A DNA stretch of 64,000 bases from Lacibacter cauensis (GTDB taxonomy: Bacteria; Bacteroidota; Bacteroidia; Chitinophagales; Chitinophagaceae), in contig NZ_VLLE01000003.1 of NCBI RefSeq assembly GCF_007830055.1, positions 930,001-994,000 on the forward strand, given 5' to 3'. The position numbers and the translations under genes are program-made. The notes below the pieces were generated by a model. It was not told where the DNA came from. It saw only the letters and a program-made list of their open reading frames with translations, and did no database searches. Below are positions 8,738 to 17,296 of the stretch, piece by piece; the first letter of the stretch is position 1, and each line of letters begins with the position of its first letter.

Positions 8738-9577
8738 ATGAAAAAGCATATTCAGTTACTGTTTGTATTTCTCTTATCGATCATTTTCGCTACGCAGGCA
8801 CAAGACAGTACCGATACAAGAAAACCTGTGTTTGCTGCGAATATTTCTCACCAGAGTTATGTACATTTTCTTGGACGATCGGATAGCCTGAGCAGTAATG
8901 CTACTTTGCCGATTATAAGTTATCAGCTTAAAAACGGATTGTATGCGCAAGGTGCAGCTATTTTTATTGCAAACAGTGCTACTCCTTTTCAATATACCGG
9001 TTCGAGTGTGGAAATGGGTTATCGTTTTCCGCAGAGCGATAAGTTTTCAGGAAACATTTTTGTGTCTCGTTTTTTGTACAAAGATGAATCGGTATTGGTG
9101 CAGTCGGCTTTAAAATACCAGACAGGTATTAATACCAGTTTTCAAAATAAAATCATCAATGTAAATCTTGGCGCCGATTTAAAGTTCAGCAATAAAACAG
9201 ATGTTGGTGCAACAGTAGGTATCGATCATCTGTTTATTATTAAACTGGCCGAGGGTAAACCAAGAGCCTTCGCAATTAATCCTACGCTTACAGCATACGG
9301 CGGCACGCAGCGTTTTACCGAAACATATCAGCAAAAGCAAAGCCCTACCGTTGGAGGTATTCCGGTTGGTCCGCCACAAACAACCACGCAAACAAAAAAT
9401 GTAAATACATTTTCAATCCTCGCATATGAATATACCATGCCGTTGGTACTGGTAGTTGGAAAGTTTAATGCAGTACTCAGTCCATCGTATGTAATGCCGC
9501 AAAATATTCTTGCAGCGAATGGCGAGTACGGACGTAACCGCTTTTATGTAACAGCAAGTGTGGGTGTTCGTTTCTAA
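8738..9577 (+). CDS. Predicted outer membrane beta-barrel protein, unknown function
   Basis: 279 residues from the ATG at 8738 (MKKHIQLL); a GTG 30 bases upstream gives a longer form that would bury the signal peptide. Signal peptide of about 20 residues ending TQAQ. The rest alternates polar and apolar residues in strands and ends NRFYVTASVGVRF, with a terminal Phe as in outer membrane beta barrels. A Pro/Gln/Thr-rich loop (GGIPVGPPQTTTQTKN) sits near residue 215. No specific family recognised. Terminators stand on both sides, so it is monocistronic. Confidence 0.7.
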   Translation: MKKHIQLLFVFLLSIIFATQAQDSTDTRKPVFAANISHQSYVHFLGRSDSLSSNATLPIISYQLKNGLYAQGAAIFIANSATPFQYTGSSVEMGYRFPQSDKFSGNIFVSRFLYKDESVLVQSALKYQTGINTSFQNKIINVNLGADLKFSNKTDVGATVGIDHLFIIKLAEGKPRAFAINPTLTAYGGTQRFTETYQQKQSPTVGGIPVGPPQTTTQTKNVNTFSILAYEYTMPLVLVVGKFNAVLSPSYVMPQNILAANGEYGRNRFYVTASVGVRF

Positions 9578-9604
9578 CAAATCTTATTCCCTTACATATA
9601 TACG

Positions 9605-9631
9605 GCTCTGGATTTGTATCCGGAGCTTTTT
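9605..9631 (+). terminator. Terminator after the beta-barrel gene
   Basis: Eight-bp stem with one G-U pair (GCTCTGGA / TCCGGAGC), loop of 6, then five T. Confidence 0.85.
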
Positions 9632-9694
9632 CGTTTAAGTAAACAGATAAACGTATTTTTAAAGTAGAATTTCACTTCTGTAATAAGCTGCTGT

Positions 9695-11212
9695 ATGAAA
9701 CAAAAACAGAACTTTCTTTTTCTTTTGGTTGCTGTCTTTTCCTGCTTACATTCTTTTGCACAAACTGTTGCTGCTGATAATGCGTACAGACCGAAAATTC
9801 ATTTTTCACCGGCAGCACATTGGATAAACGATCCCAATGGAATGGTCTATGTAAATGGAGTGTATCATCTTTTTTTCCAATACCATCCTTACAGTTCCGT
9901 TTGGGGGCCAATGCATTGGGGGCATGCAACCAGTAAAGATTTAATACGCTGGCAAGAAGAACCCATTGCATTGTATCCTGATAGTCTTGGCTATATTTTT
10001 TCAGGCAGTGCAGTTGTTGATGTAAACAACAGTTCTGGCTTTGGAAAAAATGGAAAAGCTCCATTGGTTGCAGTGTTTACACACCACAACAGCAGAACAG
10101 AAAAAGAGCGCATCGATTTTCAAACACAAAGCATTGCTTACAGTAACGATAACGGAAAAACATGGACGAAGTATGATGGTAATCCGGTGATAAAAAATCC
10201 CGGCATTGCAGACTTCAGAGACCCGAAAGTAATGTGGCATACTGCAACACAGAAATGGATTATGACGTTGGCAACAAAAGATTGTGTTACGTTTTATTCT
10301 TCACCCGATTTAAAAAACTGGACAAAAGAATCTACGTTTGGTAAAGAGAATGGAGCACATGGTGGAGTATGGGAGTGTCCTGATTTGATTGAAATGGAGT
10401 TTGAAGGAAAGAAAGTATGGGTATTGCTTGTAAGCATCAATCCCGGAGCTCCAAATGGAGGATCGGCAACACAATATTTTATTGGCGATTTTGATGGACA
10501 TACTTTCACAACGAAACAAAAAGATACACGCTGGATCGATTATGGTCCGGATAACTACGCAGGCGTTACATGGTCGAATACAGGAAAACGGAAACTGTTT
10601 ATCGGCTGGATGAGCAACTGGAATTATGCCAACCAACTGCCAACACAATCGTGGCGCAATGCTATGACGATTGCACGGGAGTTGCATCTTGCAAAGGAGG
10701 GAAATGAATTGTACCTCGCATCATTGCCTGTAGGAGAATTAACAAAATATGAAACACAGCAGGCTTCATTAAAAAATATAACGATTGATGAAAGGGCTGC
10801 AGTTATTGCTAAAATAGGCATCCTGCATTTTCCTTCCGGGTTTAATTTAACAACAACTGCCGATGCCGATTTTACTATTCGGTTTTATAATAAAGCAACA
10901 GGGGAGGAGTTGAAGATTGGATACGATAAGAAAGCGAACAATTATTTCATCGATCGTTCCCGTTCGGGTATTGTAAATTTCCATTCCGGTTTTACAGCAA
11001 AGCATACCGTGCCACGCATCAGCACAAGTAAAGAAATAAAACTCCGGCTTTTGTTCGACGCCTCTTCGGTAGAGTTGTTTGCCGATAATGGTCTTTCGGT
11101 TATGACCGCACTGTTCTTTCCAACAGAAAAATATACCCATGTAGAATTGTTGAGCGCTACAAAAGCAATCGTTAAGGAGGTCGCCTACTTCACCTACAAG
11201 CAAGCGAAATAA
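9695..11212 (+). CDS. Glycoside hydrolase family 32 (levanase/inulinase/invertase type), secreted
   Basis: 505 residues with a signal peptide of about 22 residues (SCLHSFAQ). GH32 enzymes cleave fructose from sucrose, inulin or levan with retention. The nucleophile motif HWINDPNGMVY places Asp46 as nucleophile; the transition-state motif RDPK follows in ADFRDPKVMWH; the acid/base motif WECPDL is in GGVWECPDLIEM. A C-terminal beta-sandwich typical of GH32 begins near residue 370 and includes LRLLFDASSVELFADNG. Exo versus endo action and linkage cannot be told from sequence alone. No fructan transporter or fructokinase is adjacent, so it may act alone. Confidence 0.95.
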   Translation: MKQKQNFLFLLVAVFSCLHSFAQTVAADNAYRPKIHFSPAAHWINDPNGMVYVNGVYHLFFQYHPYSSVWGPMHWGHATSKDLIRWQEEPIALYPDSLGYIFSGSAVVDVNNSSGFGKNGKAPLVAVFTHHNSRTEKERIDFQTQSIAYSNDNGKTWTKYDGNPVIKNPGIADFRDPKVMWHTATQKWIMTLATKDCVTFYSSPDLKNWTKESTFGKENGAHGGVWECPDLIEMEFEGKKVWVLLVSINPGAPNGGSATQYFIGDFDGHTFTTKQKDTRWIDYGPDNYAGVTWSNTGKRKLFIGWMSNWNYANQLPTQSWRNAMTIARELHLAKEGNELYLASLPVGELTKYETQQASLKNITIDERAAVIAKIGILHFPSGFNLTTTADADFTIRFYNKATGEELKIGYDKKANNYFIDRSRSGIVNFHSGFTAKHTVPRISTSKEIKLRLLFDASSVELFADNGLSVMTALFFPTEKYTHVELLSATKAIVKEVAYFTYKQAK

Positions 11213-11240
11213 ACGGTTTGAGTACGTAAGGCACTAAAGC

Positions 11241-11270
11241 AAAAAAGCAGTTCATTTGAACTGCTTTTTT
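11241..11270. terminator. Bidirectional terminator between GH32 gene and tRNA-Leu(GAG)
   Basis: Perfect 13-bp stem with A-run on one side and T-run on the other (AAAAAAGCAGTTC, loop ATTT, GAACTGCTTTTTT). It can serve the plus-strand GH32 gene and the minus-strand tRNA. Confidence 0.9.
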
Positions 11271-11271
11271 G

Positions 11272-11355
11272 TGCCCAGGACTGGATTCGAACCAGCACGC
11301 CCTTTCGGGCACCACCACCTCAAAGTGGCTTGTCTACCAATTTCAACACCTGGGC
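11272..11355 (-). tRNA. tRNA-Leu (anticodon GAG)
   Basis: On the minus strand the acceptor arms GCCCAGG and CCTGGGC pair perfectly, followed by discriminator A. The anticodon stem CCACT/GGTGG (one G-U) closes the loop TTGAGGT, giving anticodon GAG. A long variable arm (TGCCCGAAAGGGCG) and the T-loop TTCGAAT are present, as expected for a class II leucine tRNA. CCA is not encoded. Length 84. Confidence 0.95.
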
Positions 11356-11466
11356 TCAATAGGGCAGCAAATGTAAAGTGCTTGCCCGACCCCATCAAAT
11401 TTTTTTTTGACGATTGTAAAAATGCAGTGTCGTTTTACATGAAGACCTTGGCCAAAGCGGTGTAGC

Positions 11467-12615
11467 TTATTTTTTTAATACAATGCGGAAAGTAGTACCC
11501 TTGCCCGGCTCCGAATGTTTTACATACAACTGGCCTTTATGGTACTGCTCAATAATGCGTTTGCTCAGCGACAGACCCAAGCCCCAGCCACGCTTTTTGG
11601 TGGTAAAGCCCGGCTTAAATACACGGTTGATGTTTTGTGAAGCAATGCCTTTGCCCGTATCGGTAACATCAATGATGATGTTGCGGTCTTCGTTATGCAT
11701 ATCAACCGTAATACTGCCTTTTCCATCCATCGCATCCAGTGCATTCTTCAACAGGTTTTCAATTACCCAATCGAAGAGGGGAGGCGATATTTTTGCAGAC
11801 ATTTCGTTGGCGTTTTTCTTTACTTCAAGAAGAACTTTTCCGGTAGCACGCTTACGAATGTATTCAACCATCTCTTCTACCTGTACTACCACATCGTGCA
11901 TTTCCAGTTGAGGAGTGCTGCCTATTTTTCCAAAGCGATCGCTCACAAGCCGTAAACGTTGCACATCTTTTTCAATTTCGGTGGCAATTTGCCGGCTGCC
12001 ATCCACTTCTTTCAACATTTCAACCCAGCCCTGCAACGATGATACCGGTGTACCCAGCTGATGGGCTGTTTCTTTAGCCATACCCGCCCATACCTGGTTT
12101 TGTGTTGATTTGTTACGGATCTGTAAAGAGAAAATAGTAATGATGATAAACAGCGCTACAATAAACAACTGCACCATTGGGTAATATTTTACCTGTTGCA
12201 GCAGTGTTGAATGTCCGTAGTAATATTTGTTGATGAGCAGGGGTTCTTTGCTTATTTCAAGTATGATGGGTTGGTTTTGCGCTTTAAACAACTTCAGTTG
12301 TTTTTGCAGGTACTGTGGATTGGCCGCAATTTTTGTACTGTCGATATTGATGTAACTGACAATGCTGTCTTTTTCATCCGTTTCAATAATGGGTATTGAT
12401 TTCTGTTCATTCCGAATAAGTGAAGGCAGTTTGGTATCGGCATCAACAGGGGCATAAATCAAAAAACGACCGGCTTCAACCCATTGCTCCACTTTCAAGC
12501 GTTCTTCTACTGCAATTTTTCCGGCCAAATAGTTCGAATAGAAAATGGTTCCGGTAACAATAAGGATTGCTATCAGTGCCAAAAGGGTACGCCAGTTAAA
12601 ATATTGACCAAGCAT
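11467..12615 (-). CDS. Membrane sensor histidine kinase (HQLGTP type)
   Basis: 382 residues. Two transmembrane helices (about 8-28 and 147-165) flank a roughly 120-residue extracytoplasmic sensor region without a recognised fold. The phosphoacceptor box is ETAHQLGTPVSSLQGW, a variant with Gln-Leu-Gly after the His where most HisKA kinases have Glu-[IFL]-[KR]. The ATPase domain is complete: N box NLLKNALDAM, G1 DTGKGI, G2 GWGLGLSLSKRI. No response regulator is adjacent, so its partner is elsewhere. It is divergent from the glycosyltransferase gene with about 40 bases between them. Confidence 0.9.
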   Translation of the reverse strand: MLGQYFNWRTLLALIAILIVTGTIFYSNYLAGKIAVEERLKVEQWVEAGRFLIYAPVDADTKLPSLIRNEQKSIPIIETDEKDSIVSYINIDSTKIAANPQYLQKQLKLFKAQNQPIILEISKEPLLINKYYYGHSTLLQQVKYYPMVQLFIVALFIIITIFSLQIRNKSTQNQVWAGMAKETAHQLGTPVSSLQGWVEMLKEVDGSRQIATEIEKDVQRLRLVSDRFGKIGSTPQLEMHDVVVQVEEMVEYIRKRATGKVLLEVKKNANEMSAKISPPLFDWVIENLLKNALDAMDGKGSITVDMHNEDRNIIIDVTDTGKGIASQNINRVFKPGFTTKKRGWGLGLSLSKRIIEQYHKGQLYVKHSEPGKGTTFRIVLKK

Positions 12616-12654
12616 GCCCTAATTTAGAGAAGGTTTGGCTCTGTTAAGCTATTT

Positions 12655-13695
12655 TTGATAAAATATTTATTGCCCTTGCAAACACAACCTGCAGTAGCTG
12701 TTGTAATCCTCAACTGGAATGGAAAAAATTTCCTGCAGCAATTTCTCCCATCTGTACTGGCGTCAACCTATTCCAACCTGCGCATCATTGTTGCCGATAA
12801 TGCGTCAACAGACGATTCGGTGCAGTATGTACAGCAAACATTTCCATCAGTAGAAATATTGGTGAGTAACGAGAATTATGGTTTTGCAAAAGGGTATAAT
12901 TATTTTCTCCAGCAAATACAATCGGATTATTATGTGTTGCTCAACAGCGATGTGGAAGTACAGCCGGGTTGGATTGAACCTGTGATTGCTTTAATGGAAA
13001 GCGATGCAAGCATTGCTGCCTGTCAGCCTAAGTTGCTGGCATATCACAACAAAAAGGAATTTGAATATGCCGGTGCAGGCGGTGGTTGGATAGATATGCT
13101 GGGTTATCCTTTTTCCCGTGGAAGAGTATTTGATGTACTCGAGAAAGATGAAGGACAGTACAACACATCCATTCCTGTTTTTTGGGCAAGTGGTGCGGCT
13201 TTTTTTGTAAGAGCAGAACGTTATCATGAAATGGGTGGATTCGATGGGTTCTTTTTTGCCCACCAGGAAGAAATTGATTTGTGCTGGCGCCTGCAAAGAG
13301 CTGGCTATAAAATTTATGTATGTCCGCAATCGGTGGTGTACCATGTTGGGGGCGGCACTTTGCCAACAGGCAGCAGCCGCAAAGTGTATCTCAATTTTCG
13401 TAACAACCTCATCATGCTCACCAAAAATATGCCCTGGAGCCAGCTCTGGTGGAAGCTGCCTTTGCGCCTGGCGTTGGATGGCTTATCGGCCTGGAAAGAG
13501 CTTTTTGCGGGTAAAGGGGGCTATTTTATGGCTGTTTATAATGCACACATGGCTTTTTGCGAGTGGGCATTAAGCAGGCAGAAGCACGATGTATTGGGTT
13601 ATCCGGCTTTGCAAACTGTTTATAAAGGTTCGGTGGTGTGGCAATACTTCCTCAAAAAAAAGAAGAAATTTTCCGAAATTGTAAAGCAAGGGTAA
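12655..13695 (+). CDS. Family 2 glycosyltransferase (rhamnosyltransferase-like)
   Basis: 346 residues. GT-A fold, inverting: the N-terminus VAVVILNWNGKNFLQQFLPSV is the classic family 2 opening; DNASTDDS follows; the metal/nucleotide motif is LLNSDVEV (DXD-like SDVE); the acceptor region has FFAHQEEIDLCWRLQ, the ED-type base motif. No signal peptide; one hydrophobic region near the C-terminus. It probably adds a sugar to a cell-surface glycan. The start is uncertain: no ATG precedes the core, and the TTG at 12655 lies inside a TATTTTTG promoter-like box (12650-12657), so TTG at 12670 or 12676 may be the real start. Confidence 0.88.
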   Translation: MIKYLLPLQTQPAVAVVILNWNGKNFLQQFLPSVLASTYSNLRIIVADNASTDDSVQYVQQTFPSVEILVSNENYGFAKGYNYFLQQIQSDYYVLLNSDVEVQPGWIEPVIALMESDASIAACQPKLLAYHNKKEFEYAGAGGGWIDMLGYPFSRGRVFDVLEKDEGQYNTSIPVFWASGAAFFVRAERYHEMGGFDGFFFAHQEEIDLCWRLQRAGYKIYVCPQSVVYHVGGGTLPTGSSRKVYLNFRNNLIMLTKNMPWSQLWWKLPLRLALDGLSAWKELFAGKGGYFMAVYNAHMAFCEWALSRQKHDVLGYPALQTVYKGSVVWQYFLKKKKKFSEIVKQG

Positions 13696-13716
13696 ACAGA
13701 TGTTGCGATCATCCCT

Positions 13717-13724
13717 TACATTTG
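13717..13724 (+). promoter_or_regulatory. -7 box TACATTTG before the 67-residue membrane protein
   Basis: Matches the Bacteroidota -7 consensus TAnnTTTG. It lies 24 bases before the ATG at 13749, implying a leader near 20 bases. No good TTTG -33 element at standard spacing. Confidence 0.5.
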
Positions 13725-13748
13725 CAACGTTAAAAAACTGACGCATAT

Positions 13749-13952
13749 ATGGCACACGAAACTAACGATACAAAGCAAAAAGACATTACCAGCAACTGGG
13801 TAACATCATCTCGTTTTCTGTTTTATGTACAATTGTTTTGTGTAGCCGCTTTTTTACTGGGCGGTTGTTATAAACTGTACAACTCACGTTACCAGGGTAA
13901 ACCAAAAGTAGAAGTGCCTGAAAGCACTTTGTACAATCCAAAGTATAAATAA
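13749..13952 (+). CDS. Small single-helix membrane protein, unknown function
   Basis: 67 residues: a polar N-terminus of about 24 residues, one transmembrane helix (about 25-43, FYVQLFCVAAFLLGGCYKL), then a basic Lys/Pro-rich tail. A Cys sits in GGC inside the helix, but the position is not a normal N-terminal lipobox. It has its own promoter-like box and terminator, supporting a real gene. No family recognised. Confidence 0.65.
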   Translation: MAHETNDTKQKDITSNWVTSSRFLFYVQLFCVAAFLLGGCYKLYNSRYQGKPKVEVPESTLYNPKYK

Positions 13953-13973
13953 GTTATTACAACTGATAAATTT

Positions 13974-13998
13974 ATCCCCTCTGCATGAGGGGATTTTT
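13974..13998 (+). terminator. Terminator after the 67-residue membrane protein
   Basis: Perfect 8-bp stem ATCCCCTC / GAGGGGAT with loop TGCAT, followed by TTTT. Confidence 0.85.
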
Positions 13999-14043
13999 AT
14001 TTGTTGGTACTTGATATTTTTTTTGAAATTTTTCTTCAACTTT

Positions 14044-14074
14044 TTTGTCAATATTAAAACGTCCCTTACATTTG
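14044..14074 (+). promoter_or_regulatory. Consensus Bacteroidota promoter for the tRNA-Gly/tRNA-Leu unit
   Basis: TTTG (end of a T-run, 14044-14047), a spacer of exactly 19 bases, then TACATTTG (14067-14074). This is the textbook TTTG-N19-TAnnTTTG arrangement. Transcription would begin around 14079, about 22 bases before tRNA-Gly. Confidence 0.85.
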
Positions 14075-14100
14075 CACCCCAATCGTTCTTTAACACATCA

Positions 14101-14173
<73 letters not shown>

Positions 14174-14178
14174 CAACG

Positions 14179-14204
14179 ATCCCGCTTAAAGCGGGATTTT
14201 TTTT
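14179..14204 (+). terminator. Hairpin with T-run between tRNA-Gly and tRNA-Leu
   Basis: ATCCCGC, loop TTAAA, GCGGGAT then eight T. A strong intrinsic terminator in form, although tRNA-Leu follows 13 bases later with no clear promoter of its own; it may be leaky or a processing signal. Confidence 0.7.
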
Positions 14205-14216
14205 CACCTCTTTGGA

Positions 14217-14302
14217 GCCCCGGTGGTGGAATTGGTAGACACGCAGGACTTAAAATCCTGTTCGCAGCAATGCGAGTAACGGTTCAACTCCGTTCCGGGG
14301 CA
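14217..14302 (+). tRNA. tRNA-Leu (anticodon TAA)
   Basis: Acceptor arms GCCCCGG and CCGGGGC pair perfectly, discriminator A. Anticodon stem CAGGA/TCCTG closes loop CTTAAAA, giving anticodon TAA. Long variable arm (TTCGCAGCAATGCGAG region) and T-loop TTCAACT. Length 86, class II leucine tRNA, CCA not encoded. Confidence 0.97.
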
Positions 14303-14306
14303 CAAT

Positions 14307-14339
14307 AAAAAAAAGCGACGTTCATCGTCGCTTTTTTTT
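14307..14339. terminator. Bidirectional terminator after tRNA-Leu(TAA)
   Basis: Perfect stem: an A-run plus GCGACG, loop TTCAT, CGTCGC plus a T-run of eight. Sits between the tRNA (plus) and the facing minus-strand gene. Confidence 0.9.
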
Positions 14340-14360
14340 ATACTCATTACTCATCATTCA

Positions 14361-15197
14361 TCACTCATATCTGTACGTCACATAGCCCATCAATTGTTTC
14401 TGTTTGCTGAAACAGCTTTCTTTTATTTTCAAACCCTGCTCATTGTACTGGTAGCGCCAGGTAACGTAATCGCTGCTGCCGCTTTGCACCGAAATCATTT
14501 GTGTTAACAAAGATTGTTCGTTGTATTCATAGATATAATCAGGCAGCAAACGCCTTGCACGTTCGTTGTAACGTACAACATCCGTTAAGCGGTTTTTATC
14601 ATCGTAGTAGTAATACCAGGTTTCTGTTTGTTTGTTACGGCCTGTAATAATTTCTTCACCTACATTCCCTTTTTCATCGGGCTTAAATTGTACAAAGCTG
14701 GTATCAGTGCCATTTTTTATCCGCAGCATCGATACCGGAAATCCTGTTGTATCGTATTTGTATTCGTGCCGTACGGTTTCTTTTGTTTTATATGCATATG
14801 CCTGCGATACATTTTCAACAACAAGCAAACGGCCCGCAGCATCGTACACATAACTCGATACATTTAAGGTGGTGTTTGAACTGTCGGCACTACGTATCAA
14901 TTGTCCCTTTGTATTAAACTGGCTTACCAAAATCGATTGCATCGTGGCAATCGTTTGTGTGTAGGTTTTAATGATGTTGTAAGCAGGCGTTATTTCCTGG
15001 AAACAGATAAACTGATCTACAGGTTCGCCGGTTGCTTCGAACGATTGCAGTACAACTTTTCTTACTTTATTGGCCTTGTACTGCTTCACCTGGTCCATGG
15101 CCTGCTTTGTGCCTGTTATGTCTTTCTGGTAATACTGGCTGCAGACTGTTACCGGCAACAGCATAACTGTAAGGAGCTGAAAATAGAGTTTACGCAT
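14361..15197 (-). CDS. Secreted YD-repeat-like protein, unknown function
   Basis: 278 residues from the ATG at 15197 (MRKLYFQL), chosen because it opens directly into a signal peptide ending TVCSQ; an ATG 12 bases upstream is possible. The mature protein has several imperfect repeats of the type YVYDAAGRLLVVEN, YKYDTTGFPVSM, YYYDDKNRLTDVV and YEYNEQSLLTQM, spaced 25-40 residues apart. This matches the Tyr-Asp repeat found in Rhs/wapA shells, but here in a short stand-alone exported protein with no toxin domain. It probably forms a small beta structure in the periplasm or on the surface. Confidence 0.75.
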   Translation of the reverse strand: MRKLYFQLLTVMLLPVTVCSQYYQKDITGTKQAMDQVKQYKANKVRKVVLQSFEATGEPVDQFICFQEITPAYNIIKTYTQTIATMQSILVSQFNTKGQLIRSADSSNTTLNVSSYVYDAAGRLLVVENVSQAYAYKTKETVRHEYKYDTTGFPVSMLRIKNGTDTSFVQFKPDEKGNVGEEIITGRNKQTETWYYYYDDKNRLTDVVRYNERARRLLPDYIYEYNEQSLLTQMISVQSGSSDYVTWRYQYNEQGLKIKESCFSKQKQLMGYVTYRYE

Positions 15198-15389
15198 ATG
15201 GTTGTTCAAAGATATTCCCGAAATAAGAAATAACCATTCAAAAGATTGCCCTTTGCAGCATAGCTGATGATTGGTTCAGCAGCCGTATGCTGCAAAAAGC
15301 ATCCTTATTCTGTGTGGCTCGAAAACAATAATAACACACACATGAAACGTATGGGGTAATCTTTTTATTTTTAGCAAAAGCTAAAGGGT

Positions 15390-16508
15390 ATGTCGCACGG
15401 GCACGAACGGAAAGAAAAGAATTGTTTAAACTGTAATGCACGGGTATTTGGCCGTTACTGTCATATATGCGGTCAGGAGAATATTGAACCCAAAGAGTCG
15501 GCATTTGGATTGATTACCCATTTCTTTAACGATATCACGCACTTCGAAGGGAAGTTTCTTACATCCTTACGATACATTCTTTTCCGTCCCGGTTTTTTAG
15601 CGAAAGAATACGAGCGGGGACGCAGGGCAAGCTACATGAATCCGGTACGGATGTACGTGTTCACCTCGGCATTTTTCTTTATTGTGTTCTTTTCCTTGTT
15701 TAAAGTATCGGATGAAAAAGTGGCGGATAGTTATAGTAAACTCGAAGAACGTTTAAAAAATACCAACGCCGACTTTAATGTGAACTTTCTTACGGGCAAA
15801 ATTACAGTAGACAAAGTAGTGGTAGGTAACATCAACGAAATGGATCGGTTGAATGAACGGCTGATTGATTCAATTACAAAATTATCGTCCCTGAAAAAAG
15901 ATTCATCAGTTGTAGCAGACAGCTCAGTAGAGTCTGATTTTACAATCTTCAACTTCGGCACTCGTTACCGAAGCATACAGCAGTACGATTCTGTTCAACA
16001 AGCCTTACCGGCTGAAAAGCGAGATGGGTGGATCATGCAAAAGCTGAACAGGAAAGCCACATACCTCAATAATAAATATGCTAAAAGTCCGGGCCTTGCT
16101 TTTTCCCGCATTTTTGATGTGTTTTTGCATAAGCTCCCAACAATCCTGTTTATATCATTACCATTATTTGCACTCATCCTATCATTGCTGTACATACGCC
16201 GGCGACAGTACAATTATGTAAATCATGCCATCTTCGCTATTTATTATTACATTTTTTGTTTCCTGGCATTGCTTCTTTATTTCGGCAACGATAAACTTTC
16301 GGAACTTACACATTGGAGCATTTTCTCGTTCATTGAAATTGTATTGGTGCTTTTGTTTTATGTGTACCTGTATAAAGCCATGCGCCATTATTACCTGCAG
16401 GGCCGTGCTAAAACAATTTTGAAATTTTTGTTCCTGAACTTCGTGTTTTTATTTGTCATCATTTTCCTGTTTGCCGGGTTCTTTATTTTCTCGGCTTTAA
16501 ATATTTAA
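15390..16508 (+). CDS. DUF3667 zinc-ribbon membrane protein
   Basis: 372 residues. The N-terminus has a zinc ribbon with Cys12, Cys15, Cys24 and Cys27 (CLNC and CHICGQ), then a conserved segment (GLITHFFNDITHFEGKFL, RPGFLAKEY, GRRASYMNPVRMYVF) that defines DUF3667. About five transmembrane helices: one near residue 90, then a polar stretch of about 140 residues, then four at about 245-370. Function of the family is not known. It is the first gene of a tight operon: mazG starts 3 bases after its stop. Confidence 0.9.
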   Translation: MSHGHERKEKNCLNCNARVFGRYCHICGQENIEPKESAFGLITHFFNDITHFEGKFLTSLRYILFRPGFLAKEYERGRRASYMNPVRMYVFTSAFFFIVFFSLFKVSDEKVADSYSKLEERLKNTNADFNVNFLTGKITVDKVVVGNINEMDRLNERLIDSITKLSSLKKDSSVVADSSVESDFTIFNFGTRYRSIQQYDSVQQALPAEKRDGWIMQKLNRKATYLNNKYAKSPGLAFSRIFDVFLHKLPTILFISLPLFALILSLLYIRRRQYNYVNHAIFAIYYYIFCFLALLLYFGNDKLSELTHWSIFSFIEIVLVLLFYVYLYKAMRHYYLQGRAKTILKFLFLNFVFLFVIIFLFAGFFIFSALNI

Positions 16509-16511
16509 ACT

Positions 16512-17294
16512 ATGCAAGCAACAGCAGACAGCTTTTTACGGTTAGTGAAAATTATGGATGAACTCCGGGAACAATGCCCGTGGGATAAAAAGCAAACCAT
16601 CCACACACTTCGCCAGCTGACCATTGAAGAAACGTATGAACTAACCGATGCTATTTCGGAAGAAAACTGGAAGCATATTAAAGAAGAACTGGGCGACTTG
16701 ATGCTACATTTGGTGTTCTATGCAAAAATTGGTACAGAGCAGCAACAGTTTACTTTACCCGACGTTTTGAATGGCATTTGTGAAAAATTAATTTCCCGTC
16801 ATCCGCATATTTACGGCGATGTAAAAGTAGCTGATGAGGAAGATGTAAAACGTAACTGGGAAAAGCTGAAGATGAAAGAAGGCAAAACCTCCGTTTTAAG
16901 TGGTGTTCCCAAAGGTTTGCCATCGATGGTAAAAGCCATCCGCATACAGGAAAAAGCAAAGCAGGTTGGTTTTGAATGGGAAAACAAGGAGCAGGTATTT
17001 GCTAAAATTGAAGAAGAGATGAACGAGCTGAAGGAGGTGGTAAATACAGCCGAACAGGATAAAATAGAAGAGGAGCTGGGCGATGTATTTTTTTCGTTGG
17101 TGAATTATGCACGGTTTTTGCAGATTGATGCAGACCATGCATTGGAACGTACCAATCAGAAGTTTATAAAACGGTTTGTACAGATGGAACAGGAAGCACT
17201 TAGTGAAGGCAAGCAGCTTACACACATGACGCTGGAAGAAATGGATAGCATCTGGAACCGTATTAAACAGAAAAACAGGGAAGCACAAGCATAA
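16512..17294 (+). CDS. mazG: Nucleoside triphosphate pyrophosphohydrolase MazG
   Basis: 260 residues, the usual length of the two-domain enzyme. MazG hydrolyses NTPs or dNTPs to NMP and pyrophosphate and clears aberrant nucleotides; in E. coli it also lowers ppGpp. The N-terminal domain has LREQCPWDKKQTIHTL, EETYELTDAI and EELGDLMLHLVFYAKI; the C-terminal domain repeats the EExxE...ExxD metal motif as EEEMNELKE and EEELGDVFFSLVNYAR. Spacing is 3 bases from the DUF3667 gene and 2 from the kinase gene, so all three are probably cotranscribed. Confidence 0.96.
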   Translation: MQATADSFLRLVKIMDELREQCPWDKKQTIHTLRQLTIEETYELTDAISEENWKHIKEELGDLMLHLVFYAKIGTEQQQFTLPDVLNGICEKLISRHPHIYGDVKVADEEDVKRNWEKLKMKEGKTSVLSGVPKGLPSMVKAIRIQEKAKQVGFEWENKEQVFAKIEEEMNELKEVVNTAEQDKIEEELGDVFFSLVNYARFLQIDADHALERTNQKFIKRFVQMEQEALSEGKQLTHMTLEEMDSIWNRIKQKNREAQA

Positions 17295-17296
17295 TT

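Noticed and set aside
11256-11465. 69-codon plus-strand frame with FVPRTGFEPARPFG
   Set aside because: This is the antisense of tRNA-Leu(GAG); this kind of spurious peptide is common in annotations.
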